Assembly (NCBI RefSeq): GCF_030700245.1
Contig: NZ_JAUYZI010000003.1
Location: 124,001 to 188,000 of the forward strand
DNA length: 64,000 nt
Direction of reading: 5' to 3'
Source: Methylobacterium amylolyticum
GTDB taxonomy: Bacteria > Pseudomonadota > Alphaproteobacteria > Rhizobiales > Beijerinckiaceae
Made by a program: the position numbers and the translations under genes. Shown here piece after piece: positions 52,100 through 60,581 of the stretch. The notes below the pieces were generated by a model. It searched no databases. It had not been told where the DNA came from and was given only the letters and a program-made list of their open reading frames with translations. Within the stretch, counting starts at the first letter, position 1; the number at the start of each line of letters is the position of its first letter.

Positions 52100-53244
52100 C
52101 CCGACCCCGGGACCTGCGTGCGGACGTTGGCGCGGGACGGCGCATCCTCGCGGGCGGGCGCCGGGTCGCGGGCCGGGACGATCCGGCGCATCAGCGCGAC
52201 GAAGGCGGCGGCCGGGCCGTCCCAGTCGTGGCGGGCGGCGTGGGCGCGGGCGGCGGCCGCGTCGAAGGGCAGCGTGCCGTCGATCGCCGCGCGCATCAGC
52301 GCCGCCAGCCGCTCCACCCGGTCCGGCGCCTCGGGGTCGAAGTAGTGCGCCGCCGGGCCGCCCGCCTCGGGGATCGCCGTGCGGTTCGAGGCGATCACCG
52401 GCGTGCCGCGGGCGAGGCTGTCGAGGACCGGGATGCCCCAGCCCTCGCCGCGGCTCGGGAAGACCAGGGCGGCGGCCCCGGCATAGAGGCCGGACAGACC
52501 GCGATCGTCGATCGCCGCGACGTGGATCGCGTCCGGCGTGCGGGCGAGCCGGTCGAGGGTCCCGGGCCGCTCGCCGTCGCCCTTGCCGACGACGATCAGC
52601 CGGGCGGCCCCCGCGGGCAGCCGCGCGAAGGCGTCGAGGACGAGGCCGAGGTTCTTGCGCGGCTCCAGGCGGCCGACCATCAGCAGGTAGGGCCGCCCGT
52701 CCGCGAGCGGCGGCGTCCCGGCGTCCGGCGGCGGCTCGGTGCCGCAGCGGATCTGGGCGATGCGGGCCGGGGGGACCCGGTAGATCTCGGCGATGCGGTC
52801 GCGGCTGTAGTCGGAGATGGTCAGCACCAGCCGGGCGCGCTGGGCCGAGAGCCGGGTGAGGATCCGGTTGCGCCAGCGCATCCGCCACGGGAAGAATTCG
52901 GGGTGGGTCTCGAACAGGATGTCGTGGACCACCACCACCTGCCGGTGCCCGGGCACCAGCGGCGGGGCGATGTAATTGGTGAGCAGGGTGTCCAGCCGGT
53001 CGCGCAGGACGAGCCAGGGCCAGACGGCGAGCAGCCGCACGGCCGCCGGGACCCGCGGCAGGCGGCGGTGCTCGATGTTCGGGCCGGAGATCGTCCGGGC
53101 GCAGACCTCCGGATCGCCGGAATAGACCACGTAGGTCGCCTCCGGGTGCCGGGCGGCGGCGCGGCCGACGATGTTGATCAGCCACGTGCGGCTGCCCTGC
53201 GGCTTGCCGGTGACGACGTGGGCGTCGATGCCGATGCGGGGCAT
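52096..53244 (-). CDS. Glycosyltransferase family 4
   Basis: A 382-residue GT-B retaining transferase. The C-terminal domain has the nucleotide-sugar motif (LVGRLEPRKNLGLVLDAFARL, then FPSRGEGWGIPVLDSLARGTPVIAS). N-terminal motif is RIGIDAHVVTGKPQG. It is cytoplasmic and adds a sugar to a growing lipid-linked chain; the sugar is unknown. It is the downstream-most gene on this strand of the polysaccharide cluster and its stop shares CTAG with the converging cassette gene. Confidence 0.93.
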   Translation of the reverse strand: MPRIGIDAHVVTGKPQGSRTWLINIVGRAAARHPEATYVVYSGDPEVCARTISGPNIEHRRLPRVPAAVRLLAVWPWLVLRDRLDTLLTNYIAPPLVPGHRQVVVVHDILFETHPEFFPWRMRWRNRILTRLSAQRARLVLTISDYSRDRIAEIYRVPPARIAQIRCGTEPPPDAGTPPLADGRPYLLMVGRLEPRKNLGLVLDAFARLPAGAARLIVVGKGDGERPGTLDRLARTPDAIHVAAIDDRGLSGLYAGAAALVFPSRGEGWGIPVLDSLARGTPVIASNRTAIPEAGGPAAHYFDPEAPDRVERLAALMRAAIDGTLPFDAAAARAHAARHDWDGPAAAFVALMRRIVPARDPAPAREDAPSRANVRTQVPGSG

Positions 53245-53297
53245 GTCCCTACGCGCTCCTCATGGTCTTGGCGCTCCCCATGGTTCGGGCACTCCTC

Positions 53298-54680
53298 TCA
53301 CGGGCCCCTGTAGGCGCCGAAGGTCGGGGCCTCGCCGGGCCCGTAGGGCCGGCCGGCGATGTCGCGGGTGGCGCCGAGCGGCACGCCGGCCCGGGCGGGG
53401 GCGGCGGTGAGGGCGAGCCCGCCGGCCATCGGCCGGGCGGGATCGAGGAAGGCCGGGGCGCCGGTCAGGTCGGGGCCGCGGCCCCCGAGCGGCAGGCTCG
53501 CGCCGTCGTCGGTCGCCTTCGCCCCCCACCGGTAGAGCGGGGCGCCGGTGCGCGTCCCGAGGAAGTTCGGGCCGATGGCGTTGCGGTTGTCGACGGTGGT
53601 GGCCTCGACGACGATCGCCGACACCCCCGGCCGGGTGGCGTAGGCGATGTTGTTGAGCACCCGGTTCTCCGAGGTGCGGTCGACCCGCTTGGTGTAGTCG
53701 GAGGCCAGCACGATCTCGCCGCGGTAGACGTGGCGGCCGCCGGAATCGCGCATGTTGCCGGTCACCGTGTTGTTGACCACGGTGTTGGCGCCCGCGTCGA
53801 ACAGGTTGATCCCGGCGCCGTCGTTGTCGGCGGCGACGTTGAAGGCCACCGTGTTCCCGTCGCACCACTGGTCGATCTGGATGCCGTTGCCGTCCTGGCC
53901 GGTGGTCTCGCGCTGGTCGGTGACGATGTTGTAGCGGATGGTGTTGCGGTCGCCCGCGTCCTGGGCGGCGTCCTTCGCGTAGACGTGGATGCCGGAGGTG
54001 CCCGACATCGCCACCCCGTTGCCGGACACCCGGTTGCCCTCGACCACGTAGCCCGAGCCGTTGATCTCCATCCCGTGGATGCCGTTGCCGGTCACGGTGT
54101 TGGCGAGGATGTAGCTCGGGTCCTCGGGCGGCGCGTTGATCACGTCGATCGCCACCCCGTGGGTCTTGTTGCGCTCCAGGGTGTTGCCGGTGATCTTGTG
54201 CCCGGGCCCGGCCCCGTCGCCGATCCAGATGCCGAGGCCGGAATCCTGCACGGTCGATGCCGTGACGCTGACGTGGTGCGAGCCGCGGCGGATGATGAAG
54301 CCGGAATTGACGGCCCCCCGCACGGTGAGGCCGCTCACGGTGACGTAGGCCGCGCCCTCGAACACCACGGAGTTCGACAGGACCGGCGCGGTGCCGGACA
54401 CCGCCCCGACCTTGACCGGCGCCTGGGCGGTGCCGCGGGCGGCGACGAAGACCGGGTCGGCGTGCGACCCGCCGCGGATCAGCACGCTCGACCCGGGGCC
54501 GAGGGCCGCGAACGGCACGTCGGAGAGCCGCGCCACCGTGCGGTAGCCGGGCATCGCGCCCCCGGCGGCGTCCACGAGGATGTTCTGCGGCTCGACGGCG
54601 CCCGCCGCGTCGCAGGCGGCGAGCGCCGGCAGCAGCAGCAGGGCCAGCAGGTCGGGGAGGCGGGGCAGGACGTCGCGCAT
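53298..54680 (-). CDS. Right-handed beta-helix lipoprotein
   Basis: A 460-residue protein with a lipoprotein signal (LLALLLLPALAAC, Cys near residue 23) and many parallel beta-helix rungs (NTVTGNGIHGMEINGSG, ENRVLNNIAYATRPG and similar), the fold of pectate lyases, alginate epimerases and polysaccharide-processing enzymes. Catalytic residues cannot be assigned. Position between a glycosyltransferase gene and another suggests it modifies or binds the exported polysaccharide. Confidence 0.88.
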   Translation of the reverse strand: MRDVLPRLPDLLALLLLPALAACDAAGAVEPQNILVDAAGGAMPGYRTVARLSDVPFAALGPGSSVLIRGGSHADPVFVAARGTAQAPVKVGAVSGTAPVLSNSVVFEGAAYVTVSGLTVRGAVNSGFIIRRGSHHVSVTASTVQDSGLGIWIGDGAGPGHKITGNTLERNKTHGVAIDVINAPPEDPSYILANTVTGNGIHGMEINGSGYVVEGNRVSGNGVAMSGTSGIHVYAKDAAQDAGDRNTIRYNIVTDQRETTGQDGNGIQIDQWCDGNTVAFNVAADNDGAGINLFDAGANTVVNNTVTGNMRDSGGRHVYRGEIVLASDYTKRVDRTSENRVLNNIAYATRPGVSAIVVEATTVDNRNAIGPNFLGTRTGAPLYRWGAKATDDGASLPLGGRGPDLTGAPAFLDPARPMAGGLALTAAPARAGVPLGATRDIAGRPYGPGEAPTFGAYRGP

Positions 54681-54691
54681 GGGGATCCCTC

Positions 54692-55633
54692 TCAGGCGGC
54701 CAGGGCGCGGGCGATGGCGAGGCGCTTGCGGCGCTGGAACAGCCGCCGCCACACCCGGCGCCCGGCCTCCGGATTGAGCCGCGTGAGCGCCCGGGCCGCA
54801 GCCTGCCAGCCGGGCAGCAGCGCGGTCGGCATGGCGAGGTCGGCGAGGCGGTGGCGCACGGCGGTGCCGAGCGGCGGCGGCCCGACGAGGCCGAGGCGGG
54901 CGAGTTCGGCGGCGAGGTCGGGCCGTTTGCGATACCAGAGCACCAGGGCCGCGCCCTCGCGCTCGGCGATCCGCAGGTAGGCCGCCTCGTCGAGCAGGTG
55001 GTGGTGGTAGCCGAGCGCCCCGGGCTCGTAGAACAGGCGCATGCCCCGGCGGGCGAGGCGCTCGCCGAGCTCGATGTCCTCGTGCCACGTCAGCCTCGGA
55101 TCGAAGCCGCCGGCCTCCAGCAGGAAGGCGCGGTCGACGCTGACGTTGCAGGTCAGGAAGGCGTCCCAGCCGACCTCCTCCCGCCCGGCCAGCGCGTCGT
55201 AGGAGGCGTCGTGGTGGAGGGCGGAGAACGGCGAGAACGGCAGGGCCGGGTCGATCGTCATGCGCCCGAGGATCGCCGTGTGCCGGCCGCCGCGCCGGGC
55301 GTGGGCGGCGAGGTGGGCCGCCACGAGGTTCGGCGCCGGGATGGTGTCGTCGTTGACGATCAGCAGGCGCTCCCCCCGCGCCGCGTCGATGGCGCGGTTG
55401 CGGGCGACGTTGGCGCCGCTGTTCACCTGGTGCAGGTGCACCACCGGCATCCGCCCGGTGGCGGCGGCCCGGGCGATCACCGCGCCGGTGTGGTCGGCGG
55501 AGCCGTCGTCGCAGACCACGATCTCGAACGGGGCGTCGGTCTCCTGCCGGTCGAAGGCGCGCAGGGTCAGGCGCAGCGTGTCGGCGCGGCCGTGGGTGGG
55601 GATGATGACGGAGAGGGCGGGGGCGTCGCTCAT
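54692..55633 (-). CDS. Glycosyltransferase family 2
   Basis: A 313-residue GT-A inverting transferase: LSVIIPTHGRADTL at the start, the metal-binding VCDDGSADHT and NDDTIPAPN (DxD-type) motifs, then DIELGERLARRG, a typical ED catalytic-loop variant. It probably adds a sugar to the polysaccharide repeat. ATG at 55633 overlaps the flippase stop (ATGA), so the two are co-translated. Confidence 0.92.
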   Translation of the reverse strand: MSDAPALSVIIPTHGRADTLRLTLRAFDRQETDAPFEIVVCDDGSADHTGAVIARAAATGRMPVVHLHQVNSGANVARNRAIDAARGERLLIVNDDTIPAPNLVAAHLAAHARRGGRHTAILGRMTIDPALPFSPFSALHHDASYDALAGREEVGWDAFLTCNVSVDRAFLLEAGGFDPRLTWHEDIELGERLARRGMRLFYEPGALGYHHHLLDEAAYLRIAEREGAALVLWYRKRPDLAAELARLGLVGPPPLGTAVRHRLADLAMPTALLPGWQAAARALTRLNPEAGRRVWRRLFQRRKRLAIARALAA

Positions 55634-57105
55634 GACGAGGCTTCCGGGACGGGGAGGGAGAGGACGGGCAGCGGCCGGCGCAGCCGGAGCGCCGCGGCTG
55701 CGGCCGCGGCGAGGACGGCGGCGGCGGGCACCGCGACCGGCACGGCCGCGGCCGGGCCGAGGGCCCAGACGGCGGCGGCGAGGAGGCCGGGACCCAGCGC
55801 GGGGCCGAGGTCTGCCGCCGCCAGCGGCGGTCCGGCGGCGCGGTGGAAGGCGTGGGCGACCACCGCGAGCATCGCGCACTCGGCGGCCAGCGCGGCGAGC
55901 GCCGCCCCGGTCACCGGATCCCACGGGATCAGGAGGGCGCAGCCGGCGGCGTTGACGAGGCAGGCGGCCGCGCCGCCGCGCACCGCGAAGCCGGTGCGGC
56001 CGAGCGGCACCAGCCCGGCGAACAGCACGGTGGCGGCGATCAGCACGACGCTCATCGCGGCGGCCACCCGCACCACCGGGACGCTGCCGGCGAAGTCGGG
56101 CCCGAACAGCAGCCGCACCAGGGGCTCGGCCAGCGCGCAGGCGGCGACCGCGCCCGCGCCGGAGACGGCGAGGCTCAGGGTGAGGGCGGTGGACACCCGC
56201 GCGCGCAGCGGGCCGGTCCCCGCCGCCGGGCGCCCGTCGACGAGCGGACCCGCCGCCCGCCCGAAGACCGGCACCAGCGGGGCGCACAGGGTGATCGCCG
56301 CGGCGGCGCCCAGCTCGAACACCCGGAAGCCCGCGGTGAAGCGCCCGAGTTCCGCGGCGGTGGCGGCACCCGCGAGCATCAGCAGGCTGATGCGGCCGTT
56401 GAGCGTGCCCAGCGCGTTCGCGACGCCGACCCCGGCCGCGGCGCGCAGCAGCGCCCACCCCTCCCGCGCGGGGGCCGGGCCGAGGGGGACGAGCCGCCCG
56501 GCCAGGGCCAGGCCGACGGCGCCGTAGGCGATTCCCGCGGCCACCGCGATAGCGGACAGGACCGCCTCCGGGGCCCCCAGCCGCAGCGCGAGGGCGGTGC
56601 CGCCGAGCAGGACGATCGCGTTGGCCAGCGCAGGACCGCTCGACCAAGCCGGCCGCCCGGATACCTGGAACAGGGCGTCGAGGAAGCGCGCGGCGGCCAG
56701 CGGCATGAGCAGCGCGGCGAGCAGCAGCGCCGGGCGGATCTCGGCGGGCAGCAGCGGCAGGGCGGCGAGGAGGCCGAGGCCGGCGAGCCCGCCGAGGATC
56801 AGCCGGGCGGTGAGCATCCGCGCGACCTCGCCCGGCCGCTCCTCCGGCCGACAGGCCCCGAGCCGGGCGCCGAAGGTGAGGGTGGTGCCGAAATCCGCGG
56901 CGATCACCGCCACCGCCAGCACCGCCAGGGCGAGGCCGTAGCGCCCGAGCGCCGCCGGGCCGGCGCCCTGGCCGACCATCACGAACGCCGCGAACCCGGC
57001 CCCGAGATAGATCCCGCGCCCCGCCGCCTGGCCGAGCAGGTTGGCCCCGTAGCGGCCCCCGCCCCGGCGCGTCCGGCCCGGCGATCGGTTTACCAAGTCT
57101 CGCAT
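55630..57105 (-). CDS. Polysaccharide flippase (Wzx-like)
   Basis: A 491-residue membrane protein with around fourteen hydrophobic spans, of the Wzx/MATE type. N-terminal GRYGANLLGQAAGRGIYLG, then FDFGTTLTFGARLG-like residues in VIAADFGTTLTFGARLG. It should flip the lipid-linked repeat unit to the periplasm. ATG at 57105 is the only conserved start seen, although its ribosome-binding site (GGAAG) is closer than usual. Confidence 0.88.
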   Translation of the reverse strand: MRDLVNRSPGRTRRGGGRYGANLLGQAAGRGIYLGAGFAAFVMVGQGAGPAALGRYGLALAVLAVAVIAADFGTTLTFGARLGACRPEERPGEVARMLTARLILGGLAGLGLLAALPLLPAEIRPALLLAALLMPLAAARFLDALFQVSGRPAWSSGPALANAIVLLGGTALALRLGAPEAVLSAIAVAAGIAYGAVGLALAGRLVPLGPAPAREGWALLRAAAGVGVANALGTLNGRISLLMLAGAATAAELGRFTAGFRVFELGAAAAITLCAPLVPVFGRAAGPLVDGRPAAGTGPLRARVSTALTLSLAVSGAGAVAACALAEPLVRLLFGPDFAGSVPVVRVAAAMSVVLIAATVLFAGLVPLGRTGFAVRGGAAACLVNAAGCALLIPWDPVTGAALAALAAECAMLAVVAHAFHRAAGPPLAAADLGPALGPGLLAAAVWALGPAAAVPVAVPAAAVLAAAAAAALRLRRPLPVLSLPVPEASS

Positions 57106-57137
57106 CTTCCGGTGATGCCTGTCTGCAAAACACGACC

Positions 57138-57147
57138 TGCAATTGCA
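57138..57147. promoter_or_regulatory. Palindrome in divergent polysaccharide promoter region
   Basis: TGCAATTGCA is a perfect 10-base palindrome within the AT-richer 57106-57232 gap between the flippase and acetyltransferase genes. It might be an operator for both; no regulator can be named. Confidence 0.25.
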
Positions 57148-57232
57148 TCGTGGCAGGATGCGTATGGCTTGCAACCGAGACTTCAATTTATGGTTGCATA
57201 CCCGTCTCGATATCGAAACCGGAGGACTGCGT

Positions 57233-57838
57233 ATGCCCGACACGGCCCGCGCGACGGCGGAACCTCGGATCGACCGGGCGCCGATGCCCGGCGCCCGCGA
57301 GCGACCCTGGGCGCGCACCCGCGCGGCCCTGCGGGACGACCGGGCGCACTGGCGGCGGCGCGGCTGGCCCCGCGCCCGGTTCGCCCGCGGCTACCACGCG
57401 GTCTGGTTGTATCGCCTGTCGCGCTACGCGCACGAGCGCGGCTGGCGGGTGACCGCGTGGCTGCTCTGGCTCGTCAACGGCTGGTGGACGGGGGCGGACA
57501 TCCCGCCGTCGAGCCGGATCGCCGGCGGCCTGTTCCTGCCCTACCCCTACGGCGCGGTCATCGCCGGGGCGGTCGGCCGCGACGCCGCCTTCGGGGTCCA
57601 GGCCTCGATCGGCGGCCTGCTGAAGGAGCCGGACAGCGACGTCGGCGGCGGTCCCGGCCTGCCGGTGCTGGGCGACGGCGTCGTGCTGGAGGCCGGGGCG
57701 CTGGTGCTCGGCGCCGTGCGGGTCGGCGACGGCGCCCGCCTGGGGCCACGGGTTGTGGTGCTGAAGGACGTCGCCCGCGCGGAGACGGTGATGCCGCAGC
57801 CCTGGCGCGCCCTGCCGGGCCGGGGAGGTGCGGCGTGA
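57233..57838 (+). CDS. Serine acetyltransferase-like protein (first)
   Basis: A 201-residue left-handed beta-helix acyltransferase of the serine O-acetyltransferase group. After a helical start, RYHAVWLYRLSRYAHERG-type residues precede hexapeptide-type repeats (ADIPPSSRIAGGLFLPYPYGAV, LGDGVVLEAGALVLGAVRVGDGARLG). In polysaccharide clusters such enzymes O-acetylate sugars. ATG at 57233 has GGAGG seven bases upstream. Its stop overlaps the next gene's GTG. Confidence 0.88.
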   Translation: MPDTARATAEPRIDRAPMPGARERPWARTRAALRDDRAHWRRRGWPRARFARGYHAVWLYRLSRYAHERGWRVTAWLLWLVNGWWTGADIPPSSRIAGGLFLPYPYGAVIAGAVGRDAAFGVQASIGGLLKEPDSDVGGGPGLPVLGDGVVLEAGALVLGAVRVGDGARLGPRVVVLKDVARAETVMPQPWRALPGRGGAA

Positions 57839-58467
57839 GCCCCGTGACGCCCGCGCCGCGCGAGCTCGACCATCACAGCCTCGCCGACCATCACAGTCTC
57901 GCCGGCTTGCGCAGTCTGCTGGCGGCGGACTTCGCCCGCGTCCTGCGCCAGACGACGGGCGGGCGGCCGGTGGCGGGCCTGCGGCGGCTGATGCACCTGT
58001 CGCTGCCGGCGATGCAGGTCGCCGCCCTGCACCGGGTCGCGCACCTGCTGCACGGCCGCGGGCACCGCCGCGCGGCGGCGCTGGTCGCGGGCGTTTGCCG
58101 GACCCTGACCGGCGCGAGCTTCCATCCCGGGGCGCGGATCGGCCCCGGCCTGTTCGTGCCGCACCCGGCGCGCGTCGCGTTCTGCGCCGGCGCCGGGCGC
58201 GGGCTGACGGTCCTGCCGAGCGCCCTGGTCGGGCCGGAGGTCTGGCCGGCGCCGGGGCAGCCCTTCCCCGCCGACGCGCCCCGCCTCGGGGACGACGCCG
58301 TGGTCGGCGCCCACGCCGCGGTGTGGGGCGACGTCTCGGTCGGCGACGGGGCCTGGATCGGGATCGGCGTCTGCACGCGGCGCGACGTGCCGGCGGGCAC
58401 GGTGACGATGCTGCCGCAGCGGCTCACGCGGACGCCGCCCGCGGCGGAGGCCGGCGATGGCGCTTAA
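57835..58467 (+). CDS. Serine acetyltransferase-like protein (second)
   Basis: A 210-residue relative of the preceding protein: LHRVAHLLHGRGHRRAAALVA helix and LTGASFHPGARIGPGLFVPHP, VVGAHAAVWGDVSVGDGAWIG hexapeptide strands. Residues 12-23 hold an HHSLADHHSLAG repeat encoded by an 18-bp tandem duplication (57868-57903). GTG at 57835 overlaps the preceding stop and has GGGGAGG upstream. Either the pair forms a mixed trimer or they act on different sugars; unknown. Confidence 0.85.
   Translation: MSPVTPAPRELDHHSLADHHSLAGLRSLLAADFARVLRQTTGGRPVAGLRRLMHLSLPAMQVAALHRVAHLLHGRGHRRAAALVAGVCRTLTGASFHPGARIGPGLFVPHPARVAFCAGAGRGLTVLPSALVGPEVWPAPGQPFPADAPRLGDDAVVGAHAAVWGDVSVGDGAWIGIGVCTRRDVPAGTVTMLPQRLTRTPPAAEAGDGA
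57868..57903. repeat. 18-bp tandem duplication in second acetyltransferase
   Basis: GACCATCACAG(C/T)CTCGCC occurs twice back to back, in frame, with one base difference. Confidence 0.85.
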
Positions 58468-58568
58468 GCAGGTTTCGCCGAAGTGGTCGCCGGTTCGGCG
58501 TCGAAAGCCTGCGATCCGTCAAGGATCTAAGCGGGTGAAGCGTTGGCGTGCCGACGCGAACCTGCTTA
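58465..58568. repeat. Inverted repeat between converging polysaccharide genes
   Basis: TAAGCAGGTTTCGC at 58465-58478 and its near-perfect complement GCGAACCTGCTTA at 58556-58568 (one base indel) bracket 77 bases. The enclosed piece carries a small hairpin, GATCC-GTCAA-GGATC. It could be a long terminator stem or a small palindromic insertion; no transposase is present. Confidence 0.6.
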
Positions 58569-58594
58569 GGATGCGCCGGGCCGGACGGCCCGCG

Positions 58595-59764
58595 TCACGG
58601 GGCCGCCCGCACCCGCGCGGCCTGGGCGGCTGGGACGTGGCGGGCCAGCACCGCCTCGTAGGCGTCGAAGATGCCGGTCCAGCCGAAATCCTCGGCGTGG
58701 CGCCGCCGGGAGGCCTCGGCCATCGCGTCGAGGCGGGACGGCGCGGCGCGCACCAGCGCGAGGATGCCCCGGCGCAGCTCCGACTCGTCCCCGAAGTACA
58801 CGGCCCCGTCGCCCGCCACCCAGCGGTTGAACGGGTTGTCGTGGGCGAGGATCGGGCAGCCGGCCCCCAGCGCCTCGACCAGCGACGGGTTGGTGCCGCC
58901 CACCGTGTGGCCGTGGATGTGGAACCGGGCGTGGCGGCGCAGGGCGGCGACCCGGCCCGCGTCGTAGATCGCCCCGGCCAGGACCACGTCGGGCCCGGCC
59001 GCCGCCCGCACGGCCCGGTGGTAGGGATCGTCCGGATCGACCTTGCCGAGCAGCACCAGCGGCAGGCCCGGGCGGGTCTCGCTCCAGGCGCGCACGATCT
59101 GAAGGACGAGGTTCTCCGGCACCACCCGGGCGATGACCAGCCCGTAGCCCCCGGGCTTCACCCCGTACTCGGCGAGCGGGGCGGCCGGCGCGTCGGCGAT
59201 CGGGTCGGCCCCGTAGGCGATGGTGGTGATCCGCGCGGGGTCGGTGCGCCGGGCGAGGTGGCGGGCGATCTCGGGGTGGTCCGCCACGAGGTGGGTGGAG
59301 AACACGCTGCCCAGCCACTCGTTCAGCCAGAACCACGCCTTGGCCGGGCGCGACCAGCGCTCGCGCTTCCACTCGATGCCGTCCATGTTCATCACGCTGC
59401 GCTTGCCGCGCAGGCGGTAGAGCAGCGAGAAGGCGGCCGTGTTGTAGCCGAGCACCAGCGGCAGCGCCGGCCGGCCGGCCGCGCGCAGGGTGCATTTCAG
59501 GTCGAACACGATCGTCGACAGCGCCCCGTCGCCCCGGGCGGCCACCGGGATCAGCGCGATCCCGCGCCAGGTCGAGGGCGGGGTCGGGGTGCTCACCTGG
59601 CAGTAGACCTCGACCCGCCAGCCGCGGGCGACCAGCTCGATCGCGAGGCGCTCGGCCAGGGTCTCGAACCCCCCGTGCGCCGCCGGCACCCCGCGGGTGC
59701 CGAGGATCGCCACCGCCGGGCGCGGATCCCCCCCGCCCCGGCGCGCCGCCCCCGTCCGTTTCAA
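58595..59764 (-). CDS. Glycosyltransferase with DUF1972 domain (GT4)
   Basis: A 389-residue GT-B enzyme. The N-terminal VAILGTRGVPAAHGGFETL and VYCQ are the DUF1972 signature; the C-terminal half has VIARVVPENLVLQIV and the ExxxxxE-type region VGGTNPSLVEALGAGCPILA. It is probably rhamnosyl- or glucosyltransferase-like; sugar unknown. TTG at 59764 with GGAG upstream is the likely start, but GTG at 59713, immediately before the DUF1972 strand, is an alternative of 372 residues. Confidence 0.9.
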   Translation of the reverse strand: MKRTGAARRGGGDPRPAVAILGTRGVPAAHGGFETLAERLAIELVARGWRVEVYCQVSTPTPPSTWRGIALIPVAARGDGALSTIVFDLKCTLRAAGRPALPLVLGYNTAAFSLLYRLRGKRSVMNMDGIEWKRERWSRPAKAWFWLNEWLGSVFSTHLVADHPEIARHLARRTDPARITTIAYGADPIADAPAAPLAEYGVKPGGYGLVIARVVPENLVLQIVRAWSETRPGLPLVLLGKVDPDDPYHRAVRAAAGPDVVLAGAIYDAGRVAALRRHARFHIHGHTVGGTNPSLVEALGAGCPILAHDNPFNRWVAGDGAVYFGDESELRRGILALVRAAPSRLDAMAEASRRRHAEDFGWTGIFDAYEAVLARHVPAAQAARVRAAP

Positions 59765-59827
59765 CCCGCTCCGCGCGGCCGGCCCGGTGCCCGGTCCGAC
59801 GACGAGCGTTCCAGAGGAGCCTGAGGG

Positions 59828-60565
59828 ATGATCACCGTCGAGCAGCGCCTGTTCCGGGAAATGGGCGCCGGGGGCTACTCCCGGAACGACCACCGGATGG
59901 CCTACATCGTGCGCGTCAACGCGCTCCTGCGCCCCGACATGCGGGTGCTGGAGTTCGGGGCCGGCCGCGGCAAGTGGAGCGACGACCCGGTCCCGCTGCG
60001 CCGCCGCCTGGGCGACTTCCGCGGGCGCTGCGCCCACGTCACCGCCTGCGACGTGGACGAAGCGGTCCTCGGGAACAAGTCGGCGGACGCGGTGAAGCTC
60101 CTCGGCCACGACGGCCTGCTGCCGTTCCCCGACGCCAGCTTCGACCTGATCTCGGCCTTCTCGGTGCTGGAGCACATCGAGACCCCGGAGGTCACCGCCG
60201 CCGAGCTCGGGCGCGTCCTCGCCCCAGGGGGCTGGCTCTGCGCCTGGACGCCCAACCGCTGGGGCTATGTCGGGGTCGGGGCGCGGCTGATCCCCAAGCG
60301 CCTGCACGCCCGGGTGCTGCGCCTCGTCGAGCCGCGCCGGGTCGAGATCGACTCCTTCGTCCCACTCTACACGATGAACACGGAGGCGGCGCGGAAGCGG
60401 CTTTTCCCAACTGACCGCTTCGAACACTTCACCTACAGTTTCGATGGGCAGCCGTTCTACCATGGCGAAAACATCGTCCTGGGCAAGTTCTGGGACCTGT
60501 TGTTCCGGCTGACGCCGGGGCCGTTCAAGGGGTATCACATGGTCTTCATCCGCAAGCGGGCGTGA
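59828..60565 (+). CDS. Class I SAM-dependent methyltransferase
   Basis: A 245-residue methyltransferase: motif I VLEFGAGRGKW at residues 40-50, acidic DVDE at about 76, post-motif FDLISAFSVLEHIETPE. Of the Methyltransf_11/25 type. In this cluster it probably methylates a sugar or the chain end, but the acceptor is unknown. ATG at 59828 has a GAGG just ahead. It diverges from the DUF1972 transferase and ends 16 bases from a converging GT2 gene. Confidence 0.88.
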   Translation: MITVEQRLFREMGAGGYSRNDHRMAYIVRVNALLRPDMRVLEFGAGRGKWSDDPVPLRRRLGDFRGRCAHVTACDVDEAVLGNKSADAVKLLGHDGLLPFPDASFDLISAFSVLEHIETPEVTAAELGRVLAPGGWLCAWTPNRWGYVGVGARLIPKRLHARVLRLVEPRRVEIDSFVPLYTMNTEAARKRLFPTDRFEHFTYSFDGQPFYHGENIVLGKFWDLLFRLTPGPFKGYHMVFIRKRA

Positions 60566-60581
60566 TGTAGTGCGAGTTTAC

